Shown piece by piece: positions 36,292-44,830 of a stretch of 64,000 nucleotides of DNA. The stretch lies in contig JADZEX010000034.1 of NCBI GenBank assembly GCA_020850355.1, forward strand, positions 1-64,000. Direction: 5' to 3'. Below the pieces are notes generated by a model. That model saw only the letters and a program-made list of their open reading frames with translations, made no database searches and had not been told where the DNA came from. The position numbers and the translations under genes were made by a program. The stretch comes from Fimbriimonadaceae bacterium (GTDB lineage: Bacteria; Armatimonadota; UBA10988). Each line of letters starts with the position of its first letter. Within the stretch, counting starts at the first letter, position 1.

Positions 36292-37163
36292 GGCGGCCGC
36301 AAGGTCGCGTCGTCGGGCCGCACGCCCTGCGCCAGGTCGCGCCGCACGGCGTCTTCGGGAGCGGCTTCACTGTGGCTGTAGCCCCGGCCGCGGCGGATCC
36401 CCAGCCAGACCAGCAGCCGGCGCCGGGTCGCCCGCATCGGATTGCCCAGGGTGCGCGTCAGGCGGTTGAACCAGGGGCGGTACGCGTCGACCTCGCGGCG
36501 ACCTTCCGGCAACTGGTCGGGCCGGCTGCGGCACCAATGCTTGTAGATGTGGTAGCGGTCGCCCTGCTGCATCTGCGCCAGCCAGAACCGCACCGGCCAG
36601 GTCCGCCAGCACCAGCTCGTGCCCGGCATGAAGCAGATCTGGAAGTCGATCAGGTAGAGCATCCCGGCGGGATCGACCACCAGGTTCTCGCGCTTGTGCA
36701 GATCCACGTAGGCCCAGCCCTCGGCGTGGATCGCCTCGATCACCCGTTGCAGCGCCGGGAAGGCCTCGTCGTTGACCCACTCGCCGGCACCCAACGGGTG
36801 GCCCTCGACGAACTCGTGGGCAATCGCGTTGTCGCAGACCTGCCCGTCGCGGGTGACCGGGCCCGACAGCCGGGGGACGTTCGGCAGGTGCTGCAAACTG
36901 CCCAACATCAGGCCCTCGCGGTTGGCCAGCCAGCGGCCCAGGCGCAGGGTGCGCAGACCGAGGATCGGCTGCTGGCGGTTCCACTTCACGACGATCCGGC
37001 CTGCCGCGCCGTGGTAGATCGCCGAGGCCGCCCAGGAGTCGTGCTTCAGCACCTCCTGCAGCGTGTAGTCGCTGCCGTCCACCTGAATCGCGGCGGCCGG
37101 CTCCGCCGCGCCGAGGGCGCGGAACAACCGCGGGCGGGGTCGGCCGGTGGTGCCTTGACTCAT
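36285..37163 (-). CDS. Kinase-fold protein (Kdo/LPS kinase- or RIO-like)
   Basis: 292 aa. A kinase catalytic core is visible: IVVKWNRQQ (candidate ATP-site Lys), AIAHEFVEGHPL (hinge), GWAYVDLHKRENLVVDPAG (D-L-H-x-x-x-N catalytic loop) and MLYLIDFQ (metal-binding Asp of the DFG position). The region after it is Trp-rich (GTSWCWRTWPVRFWLAQMQ), as in lipopolysaccharide core or Kdo kinases. It should phosphorylate a sugar, lipid-linked sugar or protein. Its start overlaps the stop of the polysaccharide lyase gene (ATGA), making it the last gene of the operon. Confidence 0.7.
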   Translation of the reverse strand: MSQGTTGRPRPRLFRALGAAEPAAAIQVDGSDYTLQEVLKHDSWAASAIYHGAAGRIVVKWNRQQPILGLRTLRLGRWLANREGLMLGSLQHLPNVPRLSGPVTRDGQVCDNAIAHEFVEGHPLGAGEWVNDEAFPALQRVIEAIHAEGWAYVDLHKRENLVVDPAGMLYLIDFQICFMPGTSWCWRTWPVRFWLAQMQQGDRYHIYKHWCRSRPDQLPEGRREVDAYRPWFNRLTRTLGNPMRATRRRLLVWLGIRRGRGYSHSEAAPEDAVRRDLAQGVRPDDATLRPPQ

Positions 37164-39976
37164 GGCCCGGTCGGCTTCCAGGTGGGGTCGTCGGTCAGCA
37201 ACAGCGCGCCCAACAGGGTGCCGGCCTCGCGGCAGCGGACTCGCAGGCGCAGTGGCCCGGCCGGCAGGGCGCGGTTGGTGAACAGCGGCTGCCAGCGCCA
37301 CTGCGGGTCGGCGGCCAGATGCCAGACCGCCGGCGCGGCGTCGCCGACCTGGGCCCAGAACGAGTTGTTGCCCTCGGTCGGAGCCTGCACCCAGCCGTAG
37401 ACCGACCACTGGCCGGCCTGCGGGATGTTCAACGCGAAGTCGGCGTGGCCGTTGGTCGGGCAGATCTCCAGATCGGTCGGCGCGGCCACCGGCGCCCAGA
37501 CCGCGGGAGGCGCCGCCGGGCCACCCGCCCGCAGACCCAGCGGCGGCTCGACCACGGCGGTGTCGGCGGCCAGCCGGCGGAAGGTCGGGCCGGTGGGCTG
37601 GAAGGTCAGGGTCGCCTCCGGGCCGACCACCGTCGCGGCCGGGGTGCGGGCCTGCAGGCGATAGCGCCAGGTCTCGCCAGCGGCGACCTCAAAGTCGTCG
37701 CAGGCCCCGCTGCTGAGGCCGGCGGCGACGGTCTGCCAGGGGCCCGCGGCAGTCGCCCGCTGGACCGTGTACCGCACCCCCGGCTGTGTCGGCCAGGTGA
37801 GGCCGACCTGCATGTTGCCACGGCTGGCCACCGTCGGCGCTGGTGCGTTGGGCGGCGTCGGGTCGACCTCCTGCCAGGCCTGCACGGCGACCCCGCGCCA
37901 GACCCCACCGCCCTGCTGCCGGAGGGTCACTCGCCCGCCGGGTCGGCCGGTCGGCCAGCCTAGCACGGGCACGGCGCGGTTGGTCGGACCGGCCACCAAG
38001 AGACAGAAGTCGGGGGCCTGCAGCCAGTGGAACTCGGTCCAGACGCCGGGGTTGGGCGTCGTCGCGGTGTTCAGGGTCCGCCCGAGCCAGCCCTGGTGAC
38101 GGAAGTCGTTGTAGGGCAGCACCAGGTCGGCGGCCTCGGCCAGCAGGCGGTCGCCGTCGTAGAGTCCGATCACCCCGTCGGGCTTGCCATCCTTGGCCAG
38201 CCCCTGCCAGACCAGCCGCCAGCCGCCCGGCAACTCGACACTGGCGCGGTCGCTGAAGGCGACCGGGCGGTGTTGCCAGCTCAGCACCGCCGCCGCCGGC
38301 AACTCGACCACCAGCTCGCGCGCTTCGTCGGTCAGGCGGCGCTCGGCGGCCAAGCCGCTGTCGGCCAGGGCCGGCCCGCGATGCAGCGCCAGGTCGAGCA
38401 CGCTGCGCGGCGGGATCGCCGGCTGGCTGCCCACACTGCCTGCCTCGTCACAGCCCGGCACGGTCTGCGCCGGCCGTTCGCGACCCAGCCGGTCGGTGGT
38501 CACCGTCGCCAGCCGCGGCTGGCGCGCCACCGTGCCGGGCAGCAGCGTCAGGGCCGCCGGGCTGTCGACCGCCAGCACCGCCGCCGCGGCCGACCGCACG
38601 ACGTTGTCGCCCGCGTCGCCAGCGACGCCATTGAGCGCCAGGCCGGCGGCGCCGAGCAGCACGTTGCGGGTGATCGTCAGCCCGCTCGGCACGACCGGAT
38701 AGGTCGGACTGGCGAGCACCGTGGCGATGGCCGGGCCGACCCCGTCGACCACGGTGTTGTGGGCCAGGTAGATGTCGGTCGCGGCGGCGTACTGCGCCTC
38801 GGGGTCGGTCGCGCCGGCGCCCAGGCTGAAGCCGCTGGCACTGCACCCGACGACCAGGTTGTTGATCAGGCGGTGACCGCGGCCGAAAATGATCCAGCCG
38901 CCGAGTCCCCCGATGGCCGTGTTGCCATCGACCAGCACGTTGTTGCCGCCCCGCAGGTGCAGCGTCGCGCGGTCGCACCAGGCGGCGACGTTGCGCCGGA
39001 TCAGGTTGGCTGAGCTCTTGTTGCTGATCGTCTCGCTGTCGCCGTTGGCGTGGTCGAAGAGGTTGTGCTCAACCCGGCAGCGCGGCTCCAGCGCGCCGCT
39101 GGCGCCGCGCTGATTCTGGCCGATCTGGATGTTCTCCTGGCCGTTCACCCAGTAGCGGTAGACATCGCGGAAGACGTTGTGGTCGAACTGGTTGTCGCGC
39201 CCAACCTCGCCCGTCGCGGAGACCCGCTGGGCCAGGCTCATCGACTTGCTGCGGGTCCAGTAACAGTGGTCGACCCGGTTGCGGTCACCGCCCATCGCCA
39301 CCGCGACGACGTGGCCAAAGGTCGAGCGCGGGTCGCCGCAATCGAAGAACAGGCACTGCGTGACGCGGTTGTCGTCCCCGCTCAGCAGCACGGTGTTGTT
39401 GTTGGCGCAGTGCTCGAAGCGCAGGCCCTGCAGCCGCCCGAAGCTGCCGCTGAGCTGCACCGCGCAGCGCCCCCGCAGCACCACTTGACCCGGCGTCTGG
39501 GCCCGCACCAGCAGCGGCGCCGCCGCCGTGCCTGGGGCGGCGATGGTCCAACGCACGTCGGTGTAGACCCCGTCGGGGATCACCACCTCGCCCGCGGCGG
39601 CTTCCAGTCGGCGCGCCACCGCGGCACTGTCGCCGGGCGGCGGTGCGGTCCACGGCAGGCTGGGATCCCGCCCCTCGGCGGCCCGGCTGTCGACGGTGAC
39701 GAGATGCTCGCCAAGCGGCACCGCGGCCTGCCAGACGTTGCCGCGGCGGGTCAGTGCCACCGGCTGCCCGTCGCAGGTCACCGTGTCGACGTGCCGCGCG
39801 GCGATGGTCAATGGACTCACCGTCACCCGCACCCGGGCAGTGCTGTCGCTCAGCCGCGCCAACAGCTCGCCGTCACCGATCCAGGGGTGCGTGTAGCTGC
39901 TGGCCAGCTCGTCCCGCTCCGGCGCCTGTCCGGCGGCGGCCACCACCAACCATAGCAGCCAGCTCAGGTAACGCAT
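37160..39976 (-). CDS. Secreted PL6-type polysaccharide lyase with C-terminal FN3-like region
   Basis: 938 aa with a signal peptide (MRYLSWLLWLVVAAAGQ). From about residue 120 to 500 it is a right-handed parallel beta-helix, shown by repeating N-x-x-x-x-x-C-x-F/V turns (LQGLRFEHCANNNTVLLSGDDNRVTQCLFFDC). FDHANGDSETISNKSSANLIRRN and ATLHLRGGNNVLVDGN are the core motifs of family PL6 (alginate lyase and chondroitinase B), holding the catalytic Lys region. The C-terminal part contains a fibronectin-III-like domain (NMQVGLTWPTQPGVRYTVQRA). Such enzymes eliminate uronic-acid linkages in alginate or dermatan-like polymers. It starts 1 bp after the tagaturonate epimerase stop, tying it to the sugar-acid operon. 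Confidence 0.82.
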   Translation of the reverse strand: MRYLSWLLWLVVAAAGQAPERDELASSYTHPWIGDGELLARLSDSTARVRVTVSPLTIAARHVDTVTCDGQPVALTRRGNVWQAAVPLGEHLVTVDSRAAEGRDPSLPWTAPPPGDSAAVARRLEAAAGEVVIPDGVYTDVRWTIAAPGTAAAPLLVRAQTPGQVVLRGRCAVQLSGSFGRLQGLRFEHCANNNTVLLSGDDNRVTQCLFFDCGDPRSTFGHVVAVAMGGDRNRVDHCYWTRSKSMSLAQRVSATGEVGRDNQFDHNVFRDVYRYWVNGQENIQIGQNQRGASGALEPRCRVEHNLFDHANGDSETISNKSSANLIRRNVAAWCDRATLHLRGGNNVLVDGNTAIGGLGGWIIFGRGHRLINNLVVGCSASGFSLGAGATDPEAQYAAATDIYLAHNTVVDGVGPAIATVLASPTYPVVPSGLTITRNVLLGAAGLALNGVAGDAGDNVVRSAAAAVLAVDSPAALTLLPGTVARQPRLATVTTDRLGRERPAQTVPGCDEAGSVGSQPAIPPRSVLDLALHRGPALADSGLAAERRLTDEARELVVELPAAAVLSWQHRPVAFSDRASVELPGGWRLVWQGLAKDGKPDGVIGLYDGDRLLAEAADLVLPYNDFRHQGWLGRTLNTATTPNPGVWTEFHWLQAPDFCLLVAGPTNRAVPVLGWPTGRPGGRVTLRQQGGGVWRGVAVQAWQEVDPTPPNAPAPTVASRGNMQVGLTWPTQPGVRYTVQRATAAGPWQTVAAGLSSGACDDFEVAAGETWRYRLQARTPAATVVGPEATLTFQPTGPTFRRLAADTAVVEPPLGLRAGGPAAPPAVWAPVAAPTDLEICPTNGHADFALNIPQAGQWSVYGWVQAPTEGNNSFWAQVGDAAPAVWHLAADPQWRWQPLFTNRALPAGPLRLRVRCREAGTLLGALLLTDDPTWKPTGP

Positions 39977-39977
39977 C

Positions 39978-41240
39978 TCAGCCCGCCTCCAACAACCGAA
40001 TGTGCTTGCCGAGGTGTGCCGCGACGAGCTCTGTGTGCAGATCGGGCTGTTCGCGCAGGACGTCCAGGATGGCGTCGCGGAAGCCCTGCCCGGCGGCGGT
40101 CTGGCCGAGCGTCAGGACGCTGCCGAAGGTCACGTGGAGCACCTGGCGACCGCCCTCGTCGACCAGGTACTGCGCCTCCAGTTCGGCCGGCGTCAGCCCG
40201 GCCGGCGGCCGGATCCGGCGCAAGTCGGCCGAAACGTGGTAGCTGGCCATGTCGTCCGGGTAACGCCCCAGGGCGTAGCTGGCGATCTCGCCGAACAGCG
40301 CCGGCCGGGCGCGGATCACCGTGCGCAGGGCCTCCAGGTAGCTGGTCCCGGCGGTCTTGACGTGCAGCAGATCGCCGCAGAGGCGGCCGATGCTGGGGTA
40401 GATCCCAAACTTATCGGAGCCGCTGTGGATGCTGATCTTATAGGGCCCGCAGTAGCGCGCCACCGCGACCTGCTCGGCCAGGCTGGCCTCGAACGCGGCG
40501 AGGTCGCCCTTGTAGTCGATCCCCTTCTCAAACTCGCCGACGAAGCGTGGTGCCAGGCTGACCACCCGGACCCGGCGGCGGCGTAGTTCGAGTCCGACGA
40601 AGAGATGCTCCAAGGTCGTCGTCGGGGTGTCGGTCTCGTCCACGGACAGCTCGATCTCGGACGGTCGGTCGCTCGACGCGGTGGCGATGGCGGCGGCCAT
40701 CGTGGCGGCGTGCTGCACGGCGCGACCATACTTCACCGCGGCCCGGTGCAGCAGCCCGGCGCGGTCGAAGGTCAACGTCAGCCCCTCGGCGACCTCGCAC
40801 GGCCGACCAAGGTAGAGGTCGTCAAGCTGCGCCACGCTCTCGAACGCCCCGGCGGCGATCACTTCGTCAAGCGCCGTATCGAGCGCCGCGGCGTGCAGCC
40901 CGTCGGCGCGGTTCTCGACGTAAGCCGAGGGGTCGATGGTGAAGAAACAGAACCCGGCAGCGGCCATCCGGGCGACATCCTCCGGCGTCTTGAGGTGATC
41001 GCCATCGGCGCCCCAGGGCCGGTCCCAACCGACCGCGGCGACGCCAGCCTGGGCCGCCGCCAGGACGGCCTCCGGCGTGCGCTGCGTGCGCGTCAGCTCG
41101 CGACTCGACTGCTGCGCGAAGATCGGCGCGAAGCGCGACCCGGCGACCGCCGCGGCGTGGCCCGGGGTCGCCAGACCGAGCCGGTCACCGAAGCCGAACG
41201 ACGGTTGCAGGCCGAGCACCTGCGGCTGGCTGTGGCTCAT
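39978..41240 (-). CDS. uxaE: Tagaturonate epimerase
   Basis: 420 aa. It carries the long UxaE signature: LQPSFGFGDRLGLATPGH, FAPIFAQQSSRELTRTQRTP, WGADGDHLKTPEDVARM and FCFFTIDPSAYVENR. UxaE interconverts D-tagaturonate and D-fructuronate, a shortcut between the galacturonate and glucuronate branches; the enzyme class was defined in Thermotoga-like bacteria and uses a divalent metal. KISIHSGSDKFGIYPSIGRL near residue 265 supplies His and Asp/Lys candidates. It lies 7 bp after the zinc dehydrogenase gene, whose product could be D-tagaturonate. Confidence 0.85.
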   Translation of the reverse strand: MSHSQPQVLGLQPSFGFGDRLGLATPGHAAAVAGSRFAPIFAQQSSRELTRTQRTPEAVLAAAQAGVAAVGWDRPWGADGDHLKTPEDVARMAAAGFCFFTIDPSAYVENRADGLHAAALDTALDEVIAAGAFESVAQLDDLYLGRPCEVAEGLTLTFDRAGLLHRAAVKYGRAVQHAATMAAAIATASSDRPSEIELSVDETDTPTTTLEHLFVGLELRRRRVRVVSLAPRFVGEFEKGIDYKGDLAAFEASLAEQVAVARYCGPYKISIHSGSDKFGIYPSIGRLCGDLLHVKTAGTSYLEALRTVIRARPALFGEIASYALGRYPDDMASYHVSADLRRIRPPAGLTPAELEAQYLVDEGGRQVLHVTFGSVLTLGQTAAGQGFRDAILDVLREQPDLHTELVAAHLGKHIRLLEAG

Positions 41241-41247
41241 CCTACCC

Positions 41248-42267
41248 TCAGTCCAGGACCACCTGGATCTTGGTCACCGCGGCGGGGTCGGCACTCCACT
41301 CGCGCAACGCGGCCGGCCCCTCGGCCAATGGCACGCTGCGGGTGATCGCCTGGTCCAGCGGAAAGGCGCCCGCCTCGAGCATCGCGATGACGCTCTCGAA
41401 ATCGCGCGGCAGCGCGTTCCGGGAGCCGCGGATGTCGAGTTCCTTGAGGATGAACTGCTTCGTGTCGTACTCCACCGGCAGCTTGGCGTAGCCGATGTAG
41501 ACCACCGTGCCGGCGTGACAGGCGACGTCGACCGCCAACTGGAAGGTCGCCGGCAGGCCAATCGCCTCGACGGTGACCCGCGGACCCTCGCCGGCCGTCA
41601 ACTCGCGGATGCGCCCGGCGACATCCTCACGGCCGGCGGCGATCACCTCGGCCGCCCCGCAGGCGCGGGCCATGTCGAGCTTCGCTTCGTCCAGGTCGAC
41701 CGCGATCACCCGCCCGCCGGCGCGGGCGGCGGCGGCGATCACGCCGAGGCCGATGGTGCCCGCACCGAGCACCGCGACGGTGTCGTCCGCGGCGATCTGC
41801 CCGCGCGCCACGGCATGGGCCCCAATCGTCAGCGGCTCGACCATCGCCAGCTCGCGGAGCGACAGGCGCGGGCTGCTGACCAGCTTGCTGTGCGGCATCA
41901 CCAGCAGGTCGCAGAGCCCGCCCTCGCACTGCACGCCGAGGGTGCGGTTGACCGCGCAGCAGTTCGACCGCCCGACGCGACAGGCGCTGCAGGTGCCGCA
42001 GCCCAGGTACGGCGAGACCGTCACGGTCAGGCCCGGCTGCCAGCAGGCGGGCACCTCGGGCCCGACGGCCTCAATCGTCGCGGCGATCTCGTGGCCGGGA
42101 ATCCGGGGGTAGGCGACCAGCGGGTTGTTGCCGCGGAAGGTGTTCAGGTCGCTGCCGCAGTAACCCACGATCCGCGGCCGCAGCAGCACCTCGCCGACGC
42201 CCACCTGGGGGTCCGCCGCGGTGCCCAGGCTGACTTCGCCCGGGGCCGTGATGATCAAAGCTCGCAT
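41248..42267 (-). CDS. Zinc-dependent alcohol dehydrogenase, probable L-galactonate 5-dehydrogenase
   Basis: 339 aa medium-chain dehydrogenase. Catalytic zinc ligands: VGYCGSDLNTF (Cys) and RIPGHEIAATI (His-Glu). The structural zinc is bound by four Cys in LGCGTCSACRVGRSNCC. The NAD-binding turn is VAVLGAGTIGLGVIAAA, with AVDLDEAK supplying the acidic ribose ligand (NAD rather than NADP). General family members oxidise sorbitol, threonine, or L-galactonate/L-gulonate. Because it lies between a lactonase and a tagaturonate epimerase gene, oxidation of L-galactonate to D-tagaturonate is the most economical function. That is inference from context. Confidence 0.8.
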   Translation of the reverse strand: MRALIITAPGEVSLGTAADPQVGVGEVLLRPRIVGYCGSDLNTFRGNNPLVAYPRIPGHEIAATIEAVGPEVPACWQPGLTVTVSPYLGCGTCSACRVGRSNCCAVNRTLGVQCEGGLCDLLVMPHSKLVSSPRLSLRELAMVEPLTIGAHAVARGQIAADDTVAVLGAGTIGLGVIAAAARAGGRVIAVDLDEAKLDMARACGAAEVIAAGREDVAGRIRELTAGEGPRVTVEAIGLPATFQLAVDVACHAGTVVYIGYAKLPVEYDTKQFILKELDIRGSRNALPRDFESVIAMLEAGAFPLDQAITRSVPLAEGPAALREWSADPAAVTKIQVVLD

Positions 42268-42279
42268 CGCCGGCTGCTC

Positions 42280-43113
42280 CTATCGATCCAACCCATACGC
42301 CTCGACCGCCGTACCGCCGAGGAAGCGGGCCTGTTCGTCCGGCGACCAGGCGGCGCACCAGTCGCGCAAGAGGGCGATCCAGTCGGTGTAGGTGACGCCC
42401 AGCAGGCAGACCGGCCAGTCGGTCCCCAGCATCAGCCGCCGCGGGGTGAAGGCCGCCAGAACGACCTCCAGATAAGGCTGCAGCGTGCCGCGGTCCCAGG
42501 CTCCCAGGTCCGCCTCGGTGACCATCCCGGAGACCTTGCAGTAGACGTTCGGCCGCTCGGCCAGCGCCCGCAGGCGGGTCGCCCAGGGCTCCAGCTCCGC
42601 CGCCGCGAGGCGCGGTTTGGCGATGTGGTTGACCACGAAGACCTGCTCGGCGAACTGGTCGACCAGCTCGATGGCGGCCGGCAACTGGCGCTCCAGGATC
42701 AGGATGTCATAGGCCAGCCGGAACCGGCCCAGCTCGGCGACGCCCCGCAGGAAATCCGATCGCAGGCAGTGCCGGTCGTCGGGCTCGCCCTGCAGCACGT
42801 GGCGCACGCCGACGAACTTCAGGTCGTCGCTGAAGACCTCCAGGTCGGCGCCGACCTCCGGATCGGTCAGCGGCACCCAGCCGACGACGCCCCGGAGGAA
42901 GTCGTTGACCGCCGCCAGGCGCAGCAGCCAGTCGGTCTCTTCCAGCGTCTGCCGCGCCTGCACCGTGACCACGCCGTCGACGCCGGCAGCGTTGAGTTCG
43001 GCGTGGAGCTGCTTCGGGAAGTAGTCGCGCTGCAAGACCGTCTGGTCGTCAGCGATCCAGCCGTACTCGGCCGCGCTGTACTTCCAGAAGTGGTGGTGGC
43101 TGTCGATCACCAT
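42280..43113 (-). CDS. Sugar lactonase of the amidohydrolase superfamily (COG3618)
   Basis: 277 aa. GAGGA precedes ATG 43113. DSHHHFWKY carries the His-x-His metal pair at the barrel start, VFVVNHIAKP a further His, and RLMLGTDWPVC the catalytic Asp near the C-terminus. YCKVSGMVTEA is also typical. COG3618 members hydrolyse aldonolactones such as L-fucono-, L-rhamnono- and L-galactonolactone. Its place 7 bp after an aldose 1-dehydrogenase gene fits lactone opening as the second step of the pathway. Confidence 0.82.
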   Translation of the reverse strand: MVIDSHHHFWKYSAAEYGWIADDQTVLQRDYFPKQLHAELNAAGVDGVVTVQARQTLEETDWLLRLAAVNDFLRGVVGWVPLTDPEVGADLEVFSDDLKFVGVRHVLQGEPDDRHCLRSDFLRGVAELGRFRLAYDILILERQLPAAIELVDQFAEQVFVVNHIAKPRLAAAELEPWATRLRALAERPNVYCKVSGMVTEADLGAWDRGTLQPYLEVVLAAFTPRRLMLGTDWPVCLLGVTYTDWIALLRDWCAAWSPDEQARFLGGTAVEAYGLDR

Positions 43114-43120
43114 GGCGTCC

Positions 43121-44050
43121 TCAGTTGTTCTCCGGCCGCCCGCTGGGCCAGGTGAGGTTGTGGACCGGCTGCAGGATCTGCAGCACGCCGGCCACCAACT
43201 CCGGGTCGGGCGGGGTCGTCGCCCAGGCCAGGTTGTCGGCGATATGCTGCGGACTGGCGGTCCCCACGAAGGTGCTGGCGATGCCCGGCAGGCTGAGACT
43301 GTATTGCACCGCCAACCGCGGCAGATCGGCCCCACGGGCGGCGCACCAGGCTGCCGCCGCGGCGCACTGCGCCACCACCACCGCCGGCGCGGGATGCCAG
43401 CCCGGCGCCCCGCGGTGTGACAGCAGCCCCATCGCCAGCGGCGAGGCGTTGAGTACCCCGACGCCGCGCGCGGTGAGGTCGGGCAGCAGGTCCAGCAGCG
43501 CCGTGTCGTTGAGGCAGCCGTGGCAGTAGCTGAGCACCGTGTCGACCCGCTGCCGGTCGAGGACCGCCGGGAAGATCGCCAGCGGCAGCCCGGTGATGCC
43601 GATGGCGCGCACCTTGCCGGCGGCGCGCAGATGCTCCAACGCGGGGAGCGTCTCGCTGACCACCTGGTCCAAGCTGCCGAACTCGATGTCGTGACACTGT
43701 ATCAGATCGATCACCTCGACGCCGAGCCGCTGCAGACTCTGGTCGACTGATTGGACGACGCGCTCGGCCGAGAAGTCGAACTCGTCGTGGCCGTAGCGCC
43801 CGACCTTGGTGGCGAGGTAGTAGCGCTCCCGCGGGACCGTTGCCAGGGCCTTGCCGAGCACGGTTTCGGCCCGGGTCAGGCCGTAGAAGGGCGAGACGTC
43901 GATCAGGTTGATGCCGCCGTCGAGCGCGACGTGTACGGTGCGGATCGCGGCGGCCTCGTCGACGTCGCGAAAGACGCCGCCCAGCGACGAGGCGCCGAAG
44001 CCGAGGGCCGAGACCTGCCAGCCGGTCGGCCCTAGGGGACGGTACTCCAT
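43121..44050 (-). CDS. Aldo/keto reductase, probable L-galactose/L-fucose 1-dehydrogenase
   Basis: 309 aa. The tetrad of the family is present: INLIDVSPFYGLTRAE (Asp and Tyr), YLATKVGRYG (Lys) and VIDLIQCHDIEF (His). RPLGPTGWQVSALGFGASSLGGV is the N-terminal strand. LNASPLAMGLLSHRGAPGWHPAP closely follows the L-galactose dehydrogenase/D-threo-aldose 1-dehydrogenase branch. It would oxidise the anomeric carbon of L-galactose or L-fucose with NAD(P), giving the lactone. It is the first gene of the six-gene operon. The region between it and the divergent GDSL hydrolase gene (44051-44166) must carry the operon promoter, but no consensus boxes stand out. Confidence 0.82.
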   Translation of the reverse strand: MEYRPLGPTGWQVSALGFGASSLGGVFRDVDEAAAIRTVHVALDGGINLIDVSPFYGLTRAETVLGKALATVPRERYYLATKVGRYGHDEFDFSAERVVQSVDQSLQRLGVEVIDLIQCHDIEFGSLDQVVSETLPALEHLRAAGKVRAIGITGLPLAIFPAVLDRQRVDTVLSYCHGCLNDTALLDLLPDLTARGVGVLNASPLAMGLLSHRGAPGWHPAPAVVVAQCAAAAAWCAARGADLPRLAVQYSLSLPGIASTFVGTASPQHIADNLAWATTPPDPELVAGVLQILQPVHNLTWPSGRPENN

Positions 44051-44166
44051 GACAACTCCAGGCGCCACTTTCGGCACCGCCGGCAAGCCTCCTGCGAGCA
44101 TGGGGAGGGAGGCGTCGGCCGAGCAGGAAGAGGCCTGGCAGACCCGGATTGGCAACAGGTGAGCTG

Positions 44167-44829
44167 ATGGACCTCAAATGGATGCTCTGGCTGGCGGTGG
44201 TGGCCGAGGTGGCCGCCGCGGCACCCTACGATCCCACCAAGTGGGAACCCAACATCGCCAAGCTTGAGGCGAAGGACCGCGAGACCCCGCCACCAGCGCA
44301 CGCCACGCTGTTCGTGGGCAGTTCGACCATCGTCGGCTGGGACCTCCAGAAGTACTTCCCGGAGCGCGTCGCGCTGAATCGCGGCTTCGGCGGCTCGCGG
44401 CTGTCTGATTCGGTCTACTTCTACGACCGCGTCGTGAAGCCGTACCGCGCGAAGCAAATCTGCATCTACGCCGGCGACAACGACATCGGCGGTGGGGTGA
44501 CCCCCGAGGCGGTGCGCGACAGCTTCGCCGAGCTGCTCCGCAAGATCCGCACCGACCAGCCCACTGTGTCGGTGGTCTGGGTCAGCATCAAGCCCTCGAT
44601 CAAGCGCTGGGCGCTGATCGACCAGGTGCGGCAGGCCAATGCCCTGGTCAAAGAAGTGATCGCGAAGGACGAGCACGGCGTCTACTTCGACACCGAGCCG
44701 CTGATGCTGGGGCCCGACGGGCTGCCCCGCAAGGAGATTCTGAAAGAGGACGGCTTGCACCTCAATGCCGACGGCTACCGCCTCTGGAGCGACGCGCTCC
44801 GGCCTCTGCTGATCGCCGAACCGCAGTAG
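44167..44829 (+). CDS. Secreted GDSL/SGNH-type esterase
   Basis: 220 aa. AGGTGAG precedes ATG 44167, and residues 1-20 (LKWMLWLAVVAEVAAAA) form a signal peptide. SGNH blocks: TLFVGSSTIVGWD (Ser nucleophile), NRGFGGSRL (oxyanion Gly), IYAGDNDIGGG (Asn-containing block III) and KEDGLHLNADGY (Asp-x-x-His of block V). Such enzymes remove acyl groups, often acetyl, from carbohydrates or lipids. It is divergent from the sugar-acid operon, so deacetylation of a polysaccharide substrate is a reasonable guess. The MFS gene starts 1 bp after its stop. Confidence 0.82.
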   Translation: MDLKWMLWLAVVAEVAAAAPYDPTKWEPNIAKLEAKDRETPPPAHATLFVGSSTIVGWDLQKYFPERVALNRGFGGSRLSDSVYFYDRVVKPYRAKQICIYAGDNDIGGGVTPEAVRDSFAELLRKIRTDQPTVSVVWVSIKPSIKRWALIDQVRQANALVKEVIAKDEHGVYFDTEPLMLGPDGLPRKEILKEDGLHLNADGYRLWSDALRPLLIAEPQ

Positions 44830-44830
44830 C

